A DNA stretch of 64,000 bases from PNOJ01 sp016706845 (lineage in GTDB: Bacteria > Krumholzibacteriota > Krumholzibacteriia > LZORAL124-64-63). The stretch covers positions 47,447-111,446 of the forward strand of contig JADJIV010000014.1 in assembly GCA_016706845.1 (NCBI GenBank), in the 5' to 3' direction. Of this stretch, positions 35,016-45,279 are shown in pieces (the first letter of the stretch is position 1; every line of letters begins with the position of its first letter). The notes under the pieces are model-generated. The model was given only the letters and a program-made list of their open reading frames with translations, ran no database searches and had not been told where the DNA came from. Made by a program: the position numbers and the translations under genes.

Positions 35016-35050
35016 TTCCATCGGTCACCACTGGTAACCAATCATCACCA
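35016..35050 (-). promoter_or_regulatory. MraZ operator: direct repeats with 10-bp period
   Basis: On the minus strand TGGTG (35046-35050), TGGTT (35036-35040), TGGTG (35026-35030) and a weaker TGGAA (35016-35020) recur every ten bases. A further TGGTG lies at 35076-35080, exactly thirty bases upstream. Known MraZ operators are TGGGN boxes separated by five bases, the same geometry. The boxes lie just downstream of the likely start of transcription, fitting autorepression. Confidence 0.7.
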
Positions 35051-35063
35051 ATGACCGCCCCGC

Positions 35064-35093
35064 ACGATAAACCTTCACCAAACATAGTGTCAA
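35064..35093 (-). promoter_or_regulatory. Promoter of the dcw cluster
   Basis: On the minus strand a perfect TTGACA (35088-35093) and TATCGT (35064-35069) are 18 bases apart. The surrounding sequence is much more AT-rich than the rest of the window. Start of transcription would be near 35057, directly upstream of the MraZ boxes. Confidence 0.65.
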
Positions 35094-35108
35094 AGGGTGT
35101 AAGCACGA

Positions 35109-36456
35109 TTATTTCAATAAATCGTCATCTCGATTGCTTTTGATGGAGTTGATCGAGGATCGGGGCTGCGGCGGGCAGGACCAGGTGCGGACGGAGAAAT
35201 CACCCCGGACGGGCAGCAGAAGCTGCCGCCAGGGCAGGGAGGCGACCTGGCGGAAGCGGATCAGCATGACCCCGCTGCCCACGGCGTAGGCCAGCGAAGT
35301 GGCGAGCGCGGCGCCCAGGGGGCCGTGGCGGGGGACCAGGAGCAGGCCCGCCCCCGCATTCACCGCCAGGGTGACGAGGCTGGCCTGCGTGTTCCAGGCG
35401 GAGCGTCCGCGGCCGATGAAATCGCCGGCCAGCACGGCGCCCGGCGCGCAGGCCACGATGCCGGGCAGCAACGCCCACAGGGCCGGCACCGCCGGGCGGT
35501 ACCGTTCTCCGAAGACCGGCGCGAGCAGCAACGGCGCGGCGACCGCCGCCAGACAGGCGGCCACCGCCGTGGCGGCCAGGACGATGCGCACCGCGCGCGC
35601 CGAAGTGGCCACGCCGGCCTCCCCGTCCCCGGCGGCCGACGACCAGACCAGCAGGGGCTGCAGCGCGCTCGGCAGCAGCCAGAGCACCTCGCCGATCATC
35701 ACGGCCACGGAGTACACGCCCGCCGCCTGCGCGCCGTGCCACGCCGCGACCAGGGCCAGGGCCAGCCGCATGTGCAGCAGCGAGACGACCGCCGACAGCT
35801 GCCCCTGCCAGCCGGCCTTCAACAGCTTCGCCGCGCCGCCGGATTCCCGGACCGCCGCCGCGCCGCGCGCGGCCAGCCAGGCGAACACCGCCGCGCCGGC
35901 GACCTGGCTGACGGCGAACACGACCAGGGCGGCCGCGAGGCCGAACACGCCGGCGGCGAGCGCCGCCCCCAGCAGCGTCAGCTGCAGCAGTCCGCGCACC
36001 AGGTTCACGGCGGTGCCCGCGCGCAGCCGGCCCAGGGCCAGCAGGTCGTAGGCGAGGATGTCGGTGAGCACCAGGGCCGCGAGCGCGACGGCCATCGCCG
36101 CGGCGGTCGTCAGAGCTCCATCCCAGACGGATGGCGAGATCCGCGCCCGCGTCGGTCCGCCACGCGAGCGCACCCGCGACGGCGACCGCGAGCGTCGCGG
36201 CGCCGGTCCAGAGGAACTGGCTGCGCAGCAGCGACGTCGCCACCGCCGGCCGGCGCCGGATCGCCGGGACGGCGGCCAGGCCCACGCCGCCGTTGACGGC
36301 GGCGGCCACGAACATCAGCAGCGTGATGCCCAGGGCGTAGCGTCCCTGGCCGTCGGGGCCGAGCGCGCGCGCGACCACCAGCCCGGCGCCCGCGCCGGCG
36401 GCGGCCTGTCCGAGACGCAGCCCGAGCACCGCCGCGCCCTCGCGCAGGAGCTTCAC
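35109..36456 (-). CDS. Polysaccharide flippase-like membrane protein (Wzx/MATE-type), frameshifted
   Basis: A polytopic protein of about 449 residues with some twelve to fourteen hydrophobic helices. The opening VKLLREGAAVLGLRLGQAAAGAGAGLVVARALGPDGQGRYALGITL (outline) is the standard first helix pair of Wzx-like exporters, with the conserved GPxGxGxYA-type loop. A shift near 36115 separates the first quarter from the rest. Further helices include TDILAYDLLALGRLR, GVYSVAVMIGEVLWLLPSALQPLL and the ending VGSGVMLIRFRQ. GTG start overlaps the FemAB-like gene as GTGA. It probably moves lipid-linked glycan units across the inner membrane for the glycosyltransferases encoded upstream; the substrate is unknown. 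Confidence 0.75.
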
Positions 36457-37466
36457 GCGCGCCCTCCCCGCCGCAGCGCCAGCGCCGCGGCGCCCAGGCG
36501 CGACGTGCGTCGCCACATCGCGCGTTCGAGCGTCAGGGCGCCCAGCAGCTCCTTGAACTGCGCCACGCCCTGCTGGCCGCCGTGGCCGCCGAGATCCAGG
36601 CAAGCCGCGCCGCGCCGGCAGGCTTCCTCGAGATCGGCCCAGATGAGCAGCGTCGCCGGGGACACGTCGTCCAGGCCTTCGGCGGTGGCGCCGACCCAGA
36701 CGGTCACCGTGCCGGCGGCCTGCAGGCAGAGGTGGGCGCCCAGCAGGGCGCCGTCGCGGCGGACCGTGGTGCAGAAAACCCGGCCTTCGCCGTCGGCGAG
36801 CAGGCCGCGCAGCAGGCCGGCCGGGATCGGGCGCGTCCCCCAGCGGCGGGTCGCCGCGACGTAGATGGGCAGGAACTCGTCGATCACGGCGGGGTCGCTC
36901 GTGACGCCGGTCGTGCAGCCGCGCCGCAGCGAACGGTTGCGCTCGTTGCGGCGGTTCTTCTTCAGCAGGTGCGATTCCACGTGTTCGAGGCCCTGCTCCA
37001 GAGGGAAGTAGGCCACCGGCACCTCCGTGCGGAGGAACCCCGCCCCGGCGAGCGGCGCGGCCACGTCGTCCGCGGCGGGTCCTTCGACGTGCAGCGTCGC
37101 GGCCAGAGTGAGCGGCGCGCGGGCGGCGTGCGTCCAGGCGCCGAGCAGGGCCGCCAGGACGGAGCGGCGCCGGTCGGGATCGAGGTGCGGGTGCAGCAGC
37201 ACGTCGCAGGGCAGACCGGCGTGGTGCGCTTCGAGGGTTCGCAAGGGGCCGCGCACGTTCTCGATCCAGGCGAGCCCGCCGACGGTCTCCCCCGCGTCGA
37301 CGACGGCGACCCAGACGCCCGTGCGGTGAGGCAGGTGGGCGCAGAGGTTCGCGGTCCAGGCGCCGGCGCCGGCGAATCCGCCGTTGCAGAGCGCATGCAG
37401 CCGCTGCCAGTCCGGGCCGGGACGGTCGCCGCGCCCGACGTGGACGATCGCTGCGGGAAGCGTCAT
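36453..37466 (-). CDS. FemAB/GNAT-type acyltransferase-like protein
   Basis: 337 residues, intact. The middle and C-terminal parts match the GNAT-like fold of the FemAB/BioF2-type group: a basic stretch LLKKNRRNERNRSLRRG, followed by FLPIYVAATRRWG, the strand FCTTVRRDGALLGAHLCLQ, then WVGATAEGLDDVSPATLLIWADLEEACRRG in outline and LDLGGHGGQQGVAQFKELLG. Such proteins occur in exopolysaccharide clusters, and are often annotated as N-acyltransferases or peptidoglycan bridge enzymes. ATG at 37466 follows GAGGGGGG. It overlaps the flippase gene by four bases. Substrate unknown. Confidence 0.65.
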   Translation of the reverse strand: MTLPAAIVHVGRGDRPGPDWQRLHALCNGGFAGAGAWTANLCAHLPHRTGVWVAVVDAGETVGGLAWIENVRGPLRTLEAHHAGLPCDVLLHPHLDPDRRRSVLAALLGAWTHAARAPLTLAATLHVEGPAADDVAAPLAGAGFLRTEVPVAYFPLEQGLEHVESHLLKKNRRNERNRSLRRGCTTGVTSDPAVIDEFLPIYVAATRRWGTRPIPAGLLRGLLADGEGRVFCTTVRRDGALLGAHLCLQAAGTVTVWVGATAEGLDDVSPATLLIWADLEEACRRGAACLDLGGHGGQQGVAQFKELLGALTLERAMWRRTSRLGAAALALRRGGRA

Positions 37467-37474
37467 GCCCCCCC

Positions 37475-39877
37475 TCAACGGACCAGGGCCAGCGGCAGCA
37501 CGCGCACCTGTCCCGCCAGTTCCACGCGCACGAGGTACGTCCCGGGCGCCGCGGCTTCGCCGGTGAGGTTGACCCCGTTCCAGAACACCGCGTCGGACGC
37601 GACGTGACGGTCACGGTACACCAGCTGGCCGTCGAGCGTGTAGATCTCCACCAGCGCGCCGCCGCTGATCGCGGTGGACGAGGCGACGGTCTCGGCGACG
37701 ATGCCGCCGAGCCGCAGGCCCGCGTGCTCACCGACGCGCAGCGGGTTCGGGTAGAGGAACAGCGGGGCGAGCGGACCCTCCTGCGCGCCGCTCGCGCGTT
37801 CGATGGTCACCAGCAAGGCGCCGCCCGCGGCGCCGGCGAGCAGGCGCAGGCCGGTGGCGTCGGTCGTCAGTTCGCGCACCGGTCCCTGCGGAGTGCCGGC
37901 CACGATGTCCGCCGTGTAGTAGGCGGACAGGCCGTAGCTCGCATACTCGGCGGCGTTGGTGAAGGGGTCGACCAGCACTTCGCCGTCGCGGATCCGCACG
38001 CGCTCGAGACCGGCGTCGTGGCCGACCCACACGTCGCCGTTGCCGTCGATCTCCACGTCCAGCAGCGTGCCCTGGAGCAGGCCGGGCGTCTCGCTGTCGA
38101 CCTTCGCCCGCAGCGAGCGCACCAGCGTCATGTCCAGCGTGTCGTCGTCGTAGGTCCGGTAGGAGAGCTGGGCCAGGCCGCTGCCGCCGCCGACCCAGAT
38201 CGTCCCGTCCGGCGCGACGTCGACCGCGCGCAAGTTGTCGAACTCGAAGCTGCCGCCCGTCACCGAAGCCGGGGGCGTCCAGATGTCGTCGCCCGCATCG
38301 GTCCAGGTCAGGGCCGCGCCGGCGCCGGCGGCGCCGTTGACGTCCCAGAGCACCAGGCCCACGCCCGTCACGGCGAACCAGATGCGGTCGCGGCCGTCGA
38401 TCACGGCGTCGAAGACGACGCCCCCGCCGAGGCCGGTGTTGTCGGTCGGCAGGCGGATCCAGGACGCCGGATCGCGCCAGTGATCGGGATCGACCAGCAC
38501 GTCGACGCCGTCGCGGTCGCTCAGCAGCAGCACGGGGCCGTCGGGGTGGTGCACGATCCGCGCGATGCGGCGGGTCGAGAGCGGCGACGTGTCGGGTGTC
38601 AGGTGGTCCATGTCGGGGATCCCCGGCCGGTAGCGGATCACGCCGGTCTGGAACTGCGTGAACCAGATCTCGCCGTCGGCGCGGACCGTGAGCGCGAGCA
38701 TGCCGCCGTCGAAGTTGAAGAGCCCGACCGAATCCGCGGCCGTGTCGGCCAGGCCGGCGATCTGCGTCCACGCGAACCCGTCGCGCGACGCGATGCCGCC
38801 GCCCTGCCGCGAGCCGAACCAGGGCACGCCCGCGGCGTCGAAGGCGACGCCGTCGACCGACGTGAACAGCAGCTCGTCCGACGAGATCACGTTCCAGCCG
38901 TCGCCGATGCGGCTGGCGACGAACGAGCGGGCCGCCTTGAGGTTCGCGGGTTCGGGGCGCCGCAGTCCCGCGCACCAGAGCCGGTCGGTGCCTTCGAGGC
39001 GCGTGCACGGCCGCCTCGGGCGCGTCGACGGCCTGCCAGGCTGCGCCGTCCCAGCGCTGCAGGCGCCCGGCGGTGCCGGCGGCCTCGACCAGGGCCCAGG
39101 GCTCGGCGCCGAGGTTGGCGAGGTCGGTCACCAGTTGCACGAGGTCGCCCAGCCGGGTCCACGCGCCCGACGCTTCGTCCCACAACCAGACCCCGTCGCC
39201 CGCGCCGGCCAGCAGGCCCAGCCCCGGGACGCGCCGCAGCGTGAACACGGCCTGCGGGCCGATCCCGGCGTTCGCGTCGCTGACCGCGTTGTTGCGCTGC
39301 AGCGAGACGCCGCCCGCGGTCGCGATCCAGAGGTCGTTCCCGTCCAGCAGCAGGTCCAGGATGATGTCGCTCACCAGCCCGGGCGTGTTCGCGGTGGTCA
39401 TCAGGCCGCCGGGCAGGCCGCCGCTGATCACACCCACGCCGCCGTCCAGCAGCCCGTAGTAGACCCGCTCCGTGCTCGCGGCGACGGCCGTGATATCGAG
39501 GTCCGCGCCGAGGTTGGTCACGCGGCGGAACACGGGTGCGACCGGGTCGGGGTCGACCTGGGTCAGACCCGCGCCCTGGCAGGCCACCCAGAGGTGGGTG
39601 CCGCTCCAGGCCAGATCGGTGACGCGGTCGCCGGCGAGACCGTCGACCGCTCCCCAGCGTCCGACGATGCCGCCGTCGGCGTTCATCACCAGCACGCCGC
39701 CCTCGGCCAGACCTCCGAACAGGCGGCCGTCGGCCGCCAGCAGGGCGACGCAGTCCTGTGCGCTCAGGACGGTCTGCAGACGGACCGCCTGGGAGTCCGC
39801 GCAGGGCGCGACGGCGACAGCGCCGCGACGAGCAGCGCCAGGACGAGCGCGCGCGCGGAAGGATGGAAGCGCTTCAC
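37475..39877 (-). CDS. Secreted beta-propeller protein with FlgD/T9SS-like C-terminal domain, two frameshifts
   Basis: About 801 residues from the GTG at 39877 (AGGAG upstream, GTGA overlap with the next gene up). A signal peptide (ARALVLALLVAALSPS) is followed, after a shift near 39815, by repeated propeller blades with the motif of two-component-type propellers: GRLFGGLAEGGVLVM, THLWVACQGAGLTQVD, NDLWIATAGGVSLQ, and after a shift near 39000 IWFTQFQTGVIRY, IWVGGGSGLAQL and VWVGHDAGLERV. The C-terminal 90 residues start YPNPLRVGEHAGLRL and end with VEIYTLDGQLVYRD, WNGVNLTGEAAAPGTYLVRVEL, the Ig-like FlgD/type A sorting-domain pattern. Overall it resembles PorZ-like propellers of Bacteroidota, but no secretion-system gene is in the window. 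Extracytoplasmic; role unknown. Confidence 0.7.
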
Positions 39878-41930
39878 GGAGTCTCCTGTTCGGTGGTCCC
39901 ACGTGCGAGCCGGGAAATCCCGGCCGGGTCGCGCAGCGCGCGGCGGAAGCGGGCCGGCCCGGCGCCGGCCCAGGCGCCGCTCAAACCGGCGACGGGCGGC
40001 TCCAGGCGCCAGGGGTCGCCGACGGCTCCGGAGGGCGGCGGCGCCCCACCGGGCCGGCACGGCACGAGCGGGTCGCCCGCGAGGGCCAGGCTCCCGCCGA
40101 TCAGGGCGCAGGCCAGGGCCGGCTGGCGCAGCAGGCCGCACGGTCGGCCGTCGCGGCCGCAGAGCAGGCGCCAGTTCCGCGCCAGCGAGCCCTCGCCGGC
40201 GGGGGCCGCCAGGAAATCCCGCATCGCCCAGCCGTGGCGCAGGCGCGCCAGCCCGGCGGCCGGGGCGCTCAGGGGCCACAGCAGCAGTCCCAAACCCGCG
40301 GCTGCGAGACGTCGCACGCCGTCCAGGACGGGACGGGCGGGACCGGGATCGAGCACGGCGCTGGCGGCGCCGCCGAAGTCCTCGGCGTGGGCGCCCGCCT
40401 GCAGGAGCGCCGCCGCGTCCACGCGCCAGCGCAGCCGCACCCGCCGGCGCCGCAGCAGCGCCAGGGCGCGCAATTCGGCCGCCTCGCCCGTCGGCCACTG
40501 CCAGAACACCACCTGGGCGATGCGGTAGCGCTCGACGACGTCGACGAGATCCGCAGGCGCGCCGAGCCGGGGCACGTCCGGACCGCCGGGCGCGAACCCG
40601 CCGGCCGCCGCTTCCGCGGACAGGTAGCCCACGGCGTCCAGCCCGCTGCTGCGCGGGTCCGGTCCGCCGTCCAGCCACCCTCCCACGACGGCGGCTGGTC
40701 CCACCAGCAGCGTGCGCTCCAGCGACAGGTAACCGCGTTCCATGCGCCGGCGCAACGCCAGGAACGCCGATTCGCTCAGCAGGAGCGTCCCGAGCAGCAG
40801 CGGCCAGAACAGCAGCAGCACCACGCGGCTGTAGATGTGCTGGTGGCTCATGTAGGTGCTGGCCCACAGCAGCAGCGTGACGGCGGCGACCTGCTGCATC
40901 CGGTCGCCCGCCCGGGAGGCCCGCGCGCGTCCGTCGCGCCGGTAACGGCCCAGCAACAGGAAGCCGAGGCTCGTCAGCAGGTTGGCGAACACGAACAGGG
41001 GGCGGTACCAGGCGAGCGGCAGCAGCGGCTCGTCGAAGAAGGGTTGAGCGCGCCGCGCAGGGCGTAGGCGGCCAGCAGCGACAGGTTGAGCGCGGCGAGG
41101 TCCGTCAGCCAGAACGCGAAGGTGCCGAGGGGATCGCGCCAGCGCTTGAGCAGGTAGACCAGCAGCCCCCACTTCTCGTAGAACGAGATCAGGCTGCCCA
41201 GGTGCAGCCAGAAGCTGCGGCGCATCGGGCCGCCCGCGCTGTCGCGCCGGTGGCGGTGGACGAAGCGGGACTCCGGAGTGTAGAGCACGTCGTAGCCGGC
41301 CTGCCCCATCCGGTAGCACCAGTCGACGTCCTCGAAGTAGAGGAAGAAGCGCTCGTCCATGGCGCCGACGCGGGCCACGGCCTCGCGGCGGACCAGCACG
41401 CAGCCGCCGATGACCCAGTCCACGGGCCGCGTCGTGCGATGGTCGAAGTCGCGCATGAGGTGGCGGGCCACGGCGCGGGAGCGCGGCGCGAGGCGGCCCA
41501 GCGGCGTGCGCCGCATCAGCAGCGTGCCGAGCGTGTAGAAGCGCCGGCAGGACTCCTGGATCGTGCCGTCCTCGTTCAGCAGCTGCGGGCCCAGCAGCCC
41601 GGCCCGGGGGTGCGCCTCGGCGGCGCGCAGCAGCGCGTCGATGGCGCCCGGCTGCGCCGCGACGTCGGGGTTGAGCAGCAGGACGTACTCGGCGTCGACG
41701 GCCCGCAGCCCGCGGTTGCAGCCGCGCGCGTAGCCTTCGTTGCGGTCGTTCATGAGCCAGCGCGCGTCCGGGTGCGCCGCGCGGACCGCGGCGAGGCCCG
41801 GGTCGGTCGAGGCGTTGTCCACGACCGTCACCGCGTGCTCGCAGGACGGCGGGCAGCGCACCAGCGCGTCCAGGCAGCGGCCGAGGTCGCCGCTGGTATT
41901 GTAGTGGACGATGACGACCGAGAGCTTCAA
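39874..41930 (-). CDS. GT2 glycosyltransferase fused to a polyprenyl sugar-phosphotransferase-like membrane module, one frameshift
   Basis: TTG at 41930 sits behind GGAGGAG and overlaps the upstream gene as TTGA. Residues 1-290 are a GT2 rhamnosyltransferase-like domain: LSVVIVHYNTSGDL, VVDNASTDPGL, NRGLRAVDAEYVLLLNPDV, WVIGGCVLVRREAV, and FFLYFEDVDWCYRM. After a shift near 41045 come membrane helices (WYRPLFVFANLLTSLGFLLLG, VVLLLFWPLLLGTLLL), then a nucleotide-binding-like domain (RTLLVGPAAVVGGWL, LVDVVERYRIAQVVFWQW) of the kind in WbaP/WcaJ enzymes. The final part keeps only traces of the transferase core (RQPALACALIGGSLALAGDPL in place of LPQLWNVLRGDMSLVGPRP). The basic catalytic loop is not clear, so this half may be inactive. 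Confidence 0.65.
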
Positions 41931-42655
41931 GCCGCTCCTCCGGGGCCGCGCGGTTCGCGCCGCAGCCGCAGGGCCCAGACCATCCACATCGCTTCCCAGA
42001 CGATCCGCTTGGACATCTTCGAGACGCCGACCTGTCGGTCGACGAACATGATCGGGATCTCCTTGATGCGGTAGCGCCGCCGCCAGCAGTGGTAGTTCAT
42101 CTCGATCTGGAACGAGTAGCCGTCGCTCTTGATGCGCGCCAGCGGCAGGGCCGCGAGCACCTCCCGCCGGAAGCACTTGAACCCGCCCGTGGAATCCTTG
42201 ATGGGCATGCCGGTGACCCGGCGGGCGTAGAGGTTGGCGCCGACGCTCAGGATCACCCGGCGCAGCGGCCAGTTGACCACCGTGATGCCGTAGAGGTAGC
42301 GGCTGCCGAGCACGACGTCGTGGTCCCGGATCTCCTGCAGGAAGGTGTCGATGGCCGCGGGGTCGTGGCTGAAGTCGGCGTCCATCTCGAAGACGGCCTC
42401 GGCGTCCGTGTTGGCCAGGACCCACTGGAAGCCCGCGATGTAGGCCGCGCCCAGCCCCGCCTTGCCCGGCCGCTCGAGCATCCGCACGCGCCCGCCGTAG
42501 TCGGGCAGCGCCTTGACCACGGCCGCGGTCCCGTCCGGCGAGTTGTCGTCGACGACCAGGACCGAGAGGTCCGGATCGCGGGCCAGGACCGCCGGCACGA
42601 TGCGGCCGATGTTCTCGGCCTCGTTGTAGGTCGGGATCACCACCACGCACTTCAC
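41927..42655 (-). CDS. Polyprenol-phosphate mannosyltransferase-like GT2 (DPM1 family)
   Basis: 242 intact residues, soluble GT2 fold without membrane helices, as in DPM1-type polyprenol monophosphomannose synthases. Motifs: VVIPTYNEAENIGRIVPAVL, VLVVDDNSPDGTAAV, ERPGKAGLGAAYIAGF, the DxD-type EMDADFSHDPA, VLGSRYLYG, and the conserved IKDSTGGFKCFRREVL, SDGYSFQIEMNY and PIMFVDRQVGVSKMS. It would charge undecaprenyl phosphate with a hexose, giving a donor for membrane glycosyltransferases such as the YfhO or DUF2723 proteins nearby. GTG at 42655 follows GAGGTGG. Confidence 0.85.
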   Translation of the reverse strand: MKCVVVIPTYNEAENIGRIVPAVLARDPDLSVLVVDDNSPDGTAAVVKALPDYGGRVRMLERPGKAGLGAAYIAGFQWVLANTDAEAVFEMDADFSHDPAAIDTFLQEIRDHDVVLGSRYLYGITVVNWPLRRVILSVGANLYARRVTGMPIKDSTGGFKCFRREVLAALPLARIKSDGYSFQIEMNYHCWRRRYRIKEIPIMFVDRQVGVSKMSKRIVWEAMWMVWALRLRREPRGPGGAA

Positions 42656-42674
42656 GACGCCACCTCGCTGCGCA

Positions 42675-45189
42675 TCACGACTCGTGCCCGCCGCGGCCGG
42701 CGAACCGGCGCCGCAACGCGGGCACCGATCCGGCGAACGCCAGGACCAGGATCGCCGCCACGCCGCAGATCGTCGCGGCGAGGCCGCGGCGCAGGGCCGG
42801 GTCCCGGTAGACGAAGCGGACCTCGTGCTCGCCGGCCGGCAGGGCGACCGCCCGCAGCATGTGGTCGGCCACGAGCAACGGCGCCGGCGCCCCGTCGATG
42901 GTCGCGGACCAGCCCGGCAGCCACAGATCGGCCAGCACGAGCACGGACGGGACCGGCGGCGCGGCGCGCAGGACCACCTCGTTCAGCTCGTCGCGCACGT
43001 AGGCGACTTCCGGCAGGGGCGTCGCCGACGCGACCGGCGCGGGCGAAGGCGCGCGGTCCAGCAGCACGCGGCGCGCGACGGGTTCCCGCCCGGCCTGCAG
43101 GCGGTCCAGGAACCCGGCCAGATCGCCGGAGACCGGCGCCCACTCGCCCATCAGCCGGGCGCGCGGCAGCGCACTGAGGTTGCGGTAGAGTGTGGCTTCG
43201 CCGGACATGACCGGGTGCGGCTCGAGTTCGGCGCCCAGGTCCGCCAGCGCCGGCACGGCCTGCGGCGGCAGCGGCCCGTCGAGCATCAGGTAGCGGCCGG
43301 CGAGCCAGGCGGCGATGCGACCGGCGGGGCGCGAGGAATCAACACCCGCGCCCGCACCGCCTCGGCGGCGGCCGGCTTCGCCGCCTGGTAGCCGCCCAGC
43401 GAGCGCAGCCCGGCCGGCATGCCCCCGTTGTGCTGCGCGAGGGAACCCAGCGGCCACACGCGTTCGTGGCCGACGACTCTTTCCACCTCGACCAGGAAGG
43501 GGTCCGCCCTGAAGGCCGCGCGCCGCGCGGCCGGACGGACGAGTTCGCCCGCCGGCACCAGGGCCGCGCCACCGTCGGCCCGCCGCACGAGCTGCTGCAG
43601 CCCGCGTTCGGGATGGGTGATCCGGCCAGCCACGCCGAGCAGATCCACCGCCGCGAGAGCCAGCAGGACCCAGGGCAGCCAGGCGCGCCGGGCCGGCGTC
43701 CGCCGCACCGCGAACACGGTGGCGGCGCCGGCGGCGACCAGCAGCAGGCCGATGCGCAGCAGGTCGGCCCGTTGCAGGCTCCAGGCCGCGGCCAGGACTT
43801 CGGGCGCGGGGGCGCCGCGGCCGGAAGCCGCGGCCAGGCTCGTCAGCTGCGAGGCGTGCAGGCCCTTGCCGGGTCCCAGGGCGCCCAGCAGCAAGACGGC
43901 GCCGAGCCCCAGCCAGACCCAGGCCAGGCGGCGCGGGGTGCGCGCGCCGGCGTCGGCGCCCTGCAAGGCGGCGAGGCCGTGCGCCGCCAGGACCGCCGTC
44001 GCGAAGCCGGTCACCGCCAGGATCATCACCGGGATGCGGAACTTGTTGAAGTACGGCAGCAGGTGGTAGAACGGACCGTACAGCACCGGGAAGAAGCGAC
44101 CGCAGGCGACCAGCAGCGCGATCAGGCCGAGCGCCGCCAGCGTCCGCTGCGGCCAGCGCGGCGCCGACCAGACGCCGAGCGCCGCGAGGGTGAGCAGCAG
44201 CCAGCCGAAATAGTTCGGATAATCGGTGAACGGCATGAAGCCCTGGTAGGTGCCCAGCCCGAAGCCGGCGGCCGCCGGCTGCACCAGGGTCGGGAACTCC
44301 CGCGGGTGCAGGCTCCAGCCGGTGGCGTACTCGTAGCTGGCGCCCCCCCCTCGGCGGACCCGCGCACCGACCAGCCGGCGTACTCGCGCACCGGCAGCAG
44401 CTGGACGGCGCCGATCAGGAACGCCGTCACCAAGGCGACGCCGATCGCGGCGGTCGGCCGCCAGGGCCAACCCTGCGCGGTGGCGGGGCGGCGACGGCGG
44501 GCCGCCCACGCGGCGATCCACCGGCCCAGCACCAGGACGCCCACGCACAGCAACGTGTAGTAGAGGATCTGGGGGTGCCCGCGCAGGACCTGCAGCCCGA
44601 CGGCCAGCGCGAGCAGCGCGGCCCGTCGGCGGCCCTTCCCCTCCAGCAGGTCCAGGCACACGCCCACGACCCAGGGCAGGTACATGGCCGTCACCAGCTT
44701 GCTGCCGTGGCCGTGCACGCCCCAGGCCACGACGTTGGGCTGCAGCAGCCAGACCGCCGCCCCCAGCAGGCGCGCCGGCAACGGCAGGCGCCAGCGGCCC
44801 AGCAGCCAGACCATGCCCACGCCGCCGAACAGCAGGTGGACCAGCATCCAGGTCAGGGGCGGGAAACCCAGCCTGTCCTGCAGGAAGGTCAGCGCCTCGC
44901 CGGGCGGGTAGACGAAACGGGTGTAGGCGAGCGAGCCGAAGGTCGGCATGCCGGCGAACAGGTAGGGATTCCACTGGGGATAGACGCCGCGCGCCAGGGA
45001 GGCGTCGCCCACGATCGTGAACAGCGCGGCGTTCTCGGCGTCGCTGCTGGCGAAGACCCGGCCCTGCAGCAACGGCTCGGGAAAGACCAGGCCCAGCAAG
45101 ATCAGCAGGGCCAGGGCGATGCCGCCGGCATACAGCAGGCGGACGCCCGGGCCGGTCCCGGCGCCGGGCCGGTCGTGATGTGCGCGCAC
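42675..45189 (-). CDS. YfhO-family membrane protein (GT-C-like), two frameshifts
   Basis: About 838 residues with a dozen or more membrane helices. The first periplasmic loop has the YfhO features ASSDAENAALFTIVGD and PQWNPYLFAGMPTFGSLAYTRFVYPP in outline; the DAE motif resembles the acidic catalytic site of GT-C enzymes. Further blocks are HGHGSKLVTAMYLPW, LLPVREYAGWSVRG, GYQGFMPFTDYPNYFGW-like sequence and NKFRIPVMILAVTGFA. Shifts lie near 44350 and 43335. A soluble beta C-terminus with PGWSATIDGAPAP precedes a last helix. GTG start follows AAAGGGAG. YfhO proteins are thought to transfer sugars from polyprenyl carriers outside the membrane; the acceptor is unknown. Confidence 0.8.
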
Positions 45190-45279
45190 GTGGCTCCCTT
45201 TCGGATGCGGACTGGCCGCGGCGATCGACCGATCGAGGATATCATCCGGCGACAGCGGGCGTCCACTCCCGAGACACGA

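Noticed and set aside
34988..35041. An earlier in-frame start for mraZ at 35041
   Set aside because: Its codons fall on the MraZ boxes and no ribosome site precedes it; the ATG at 34984 fits better.
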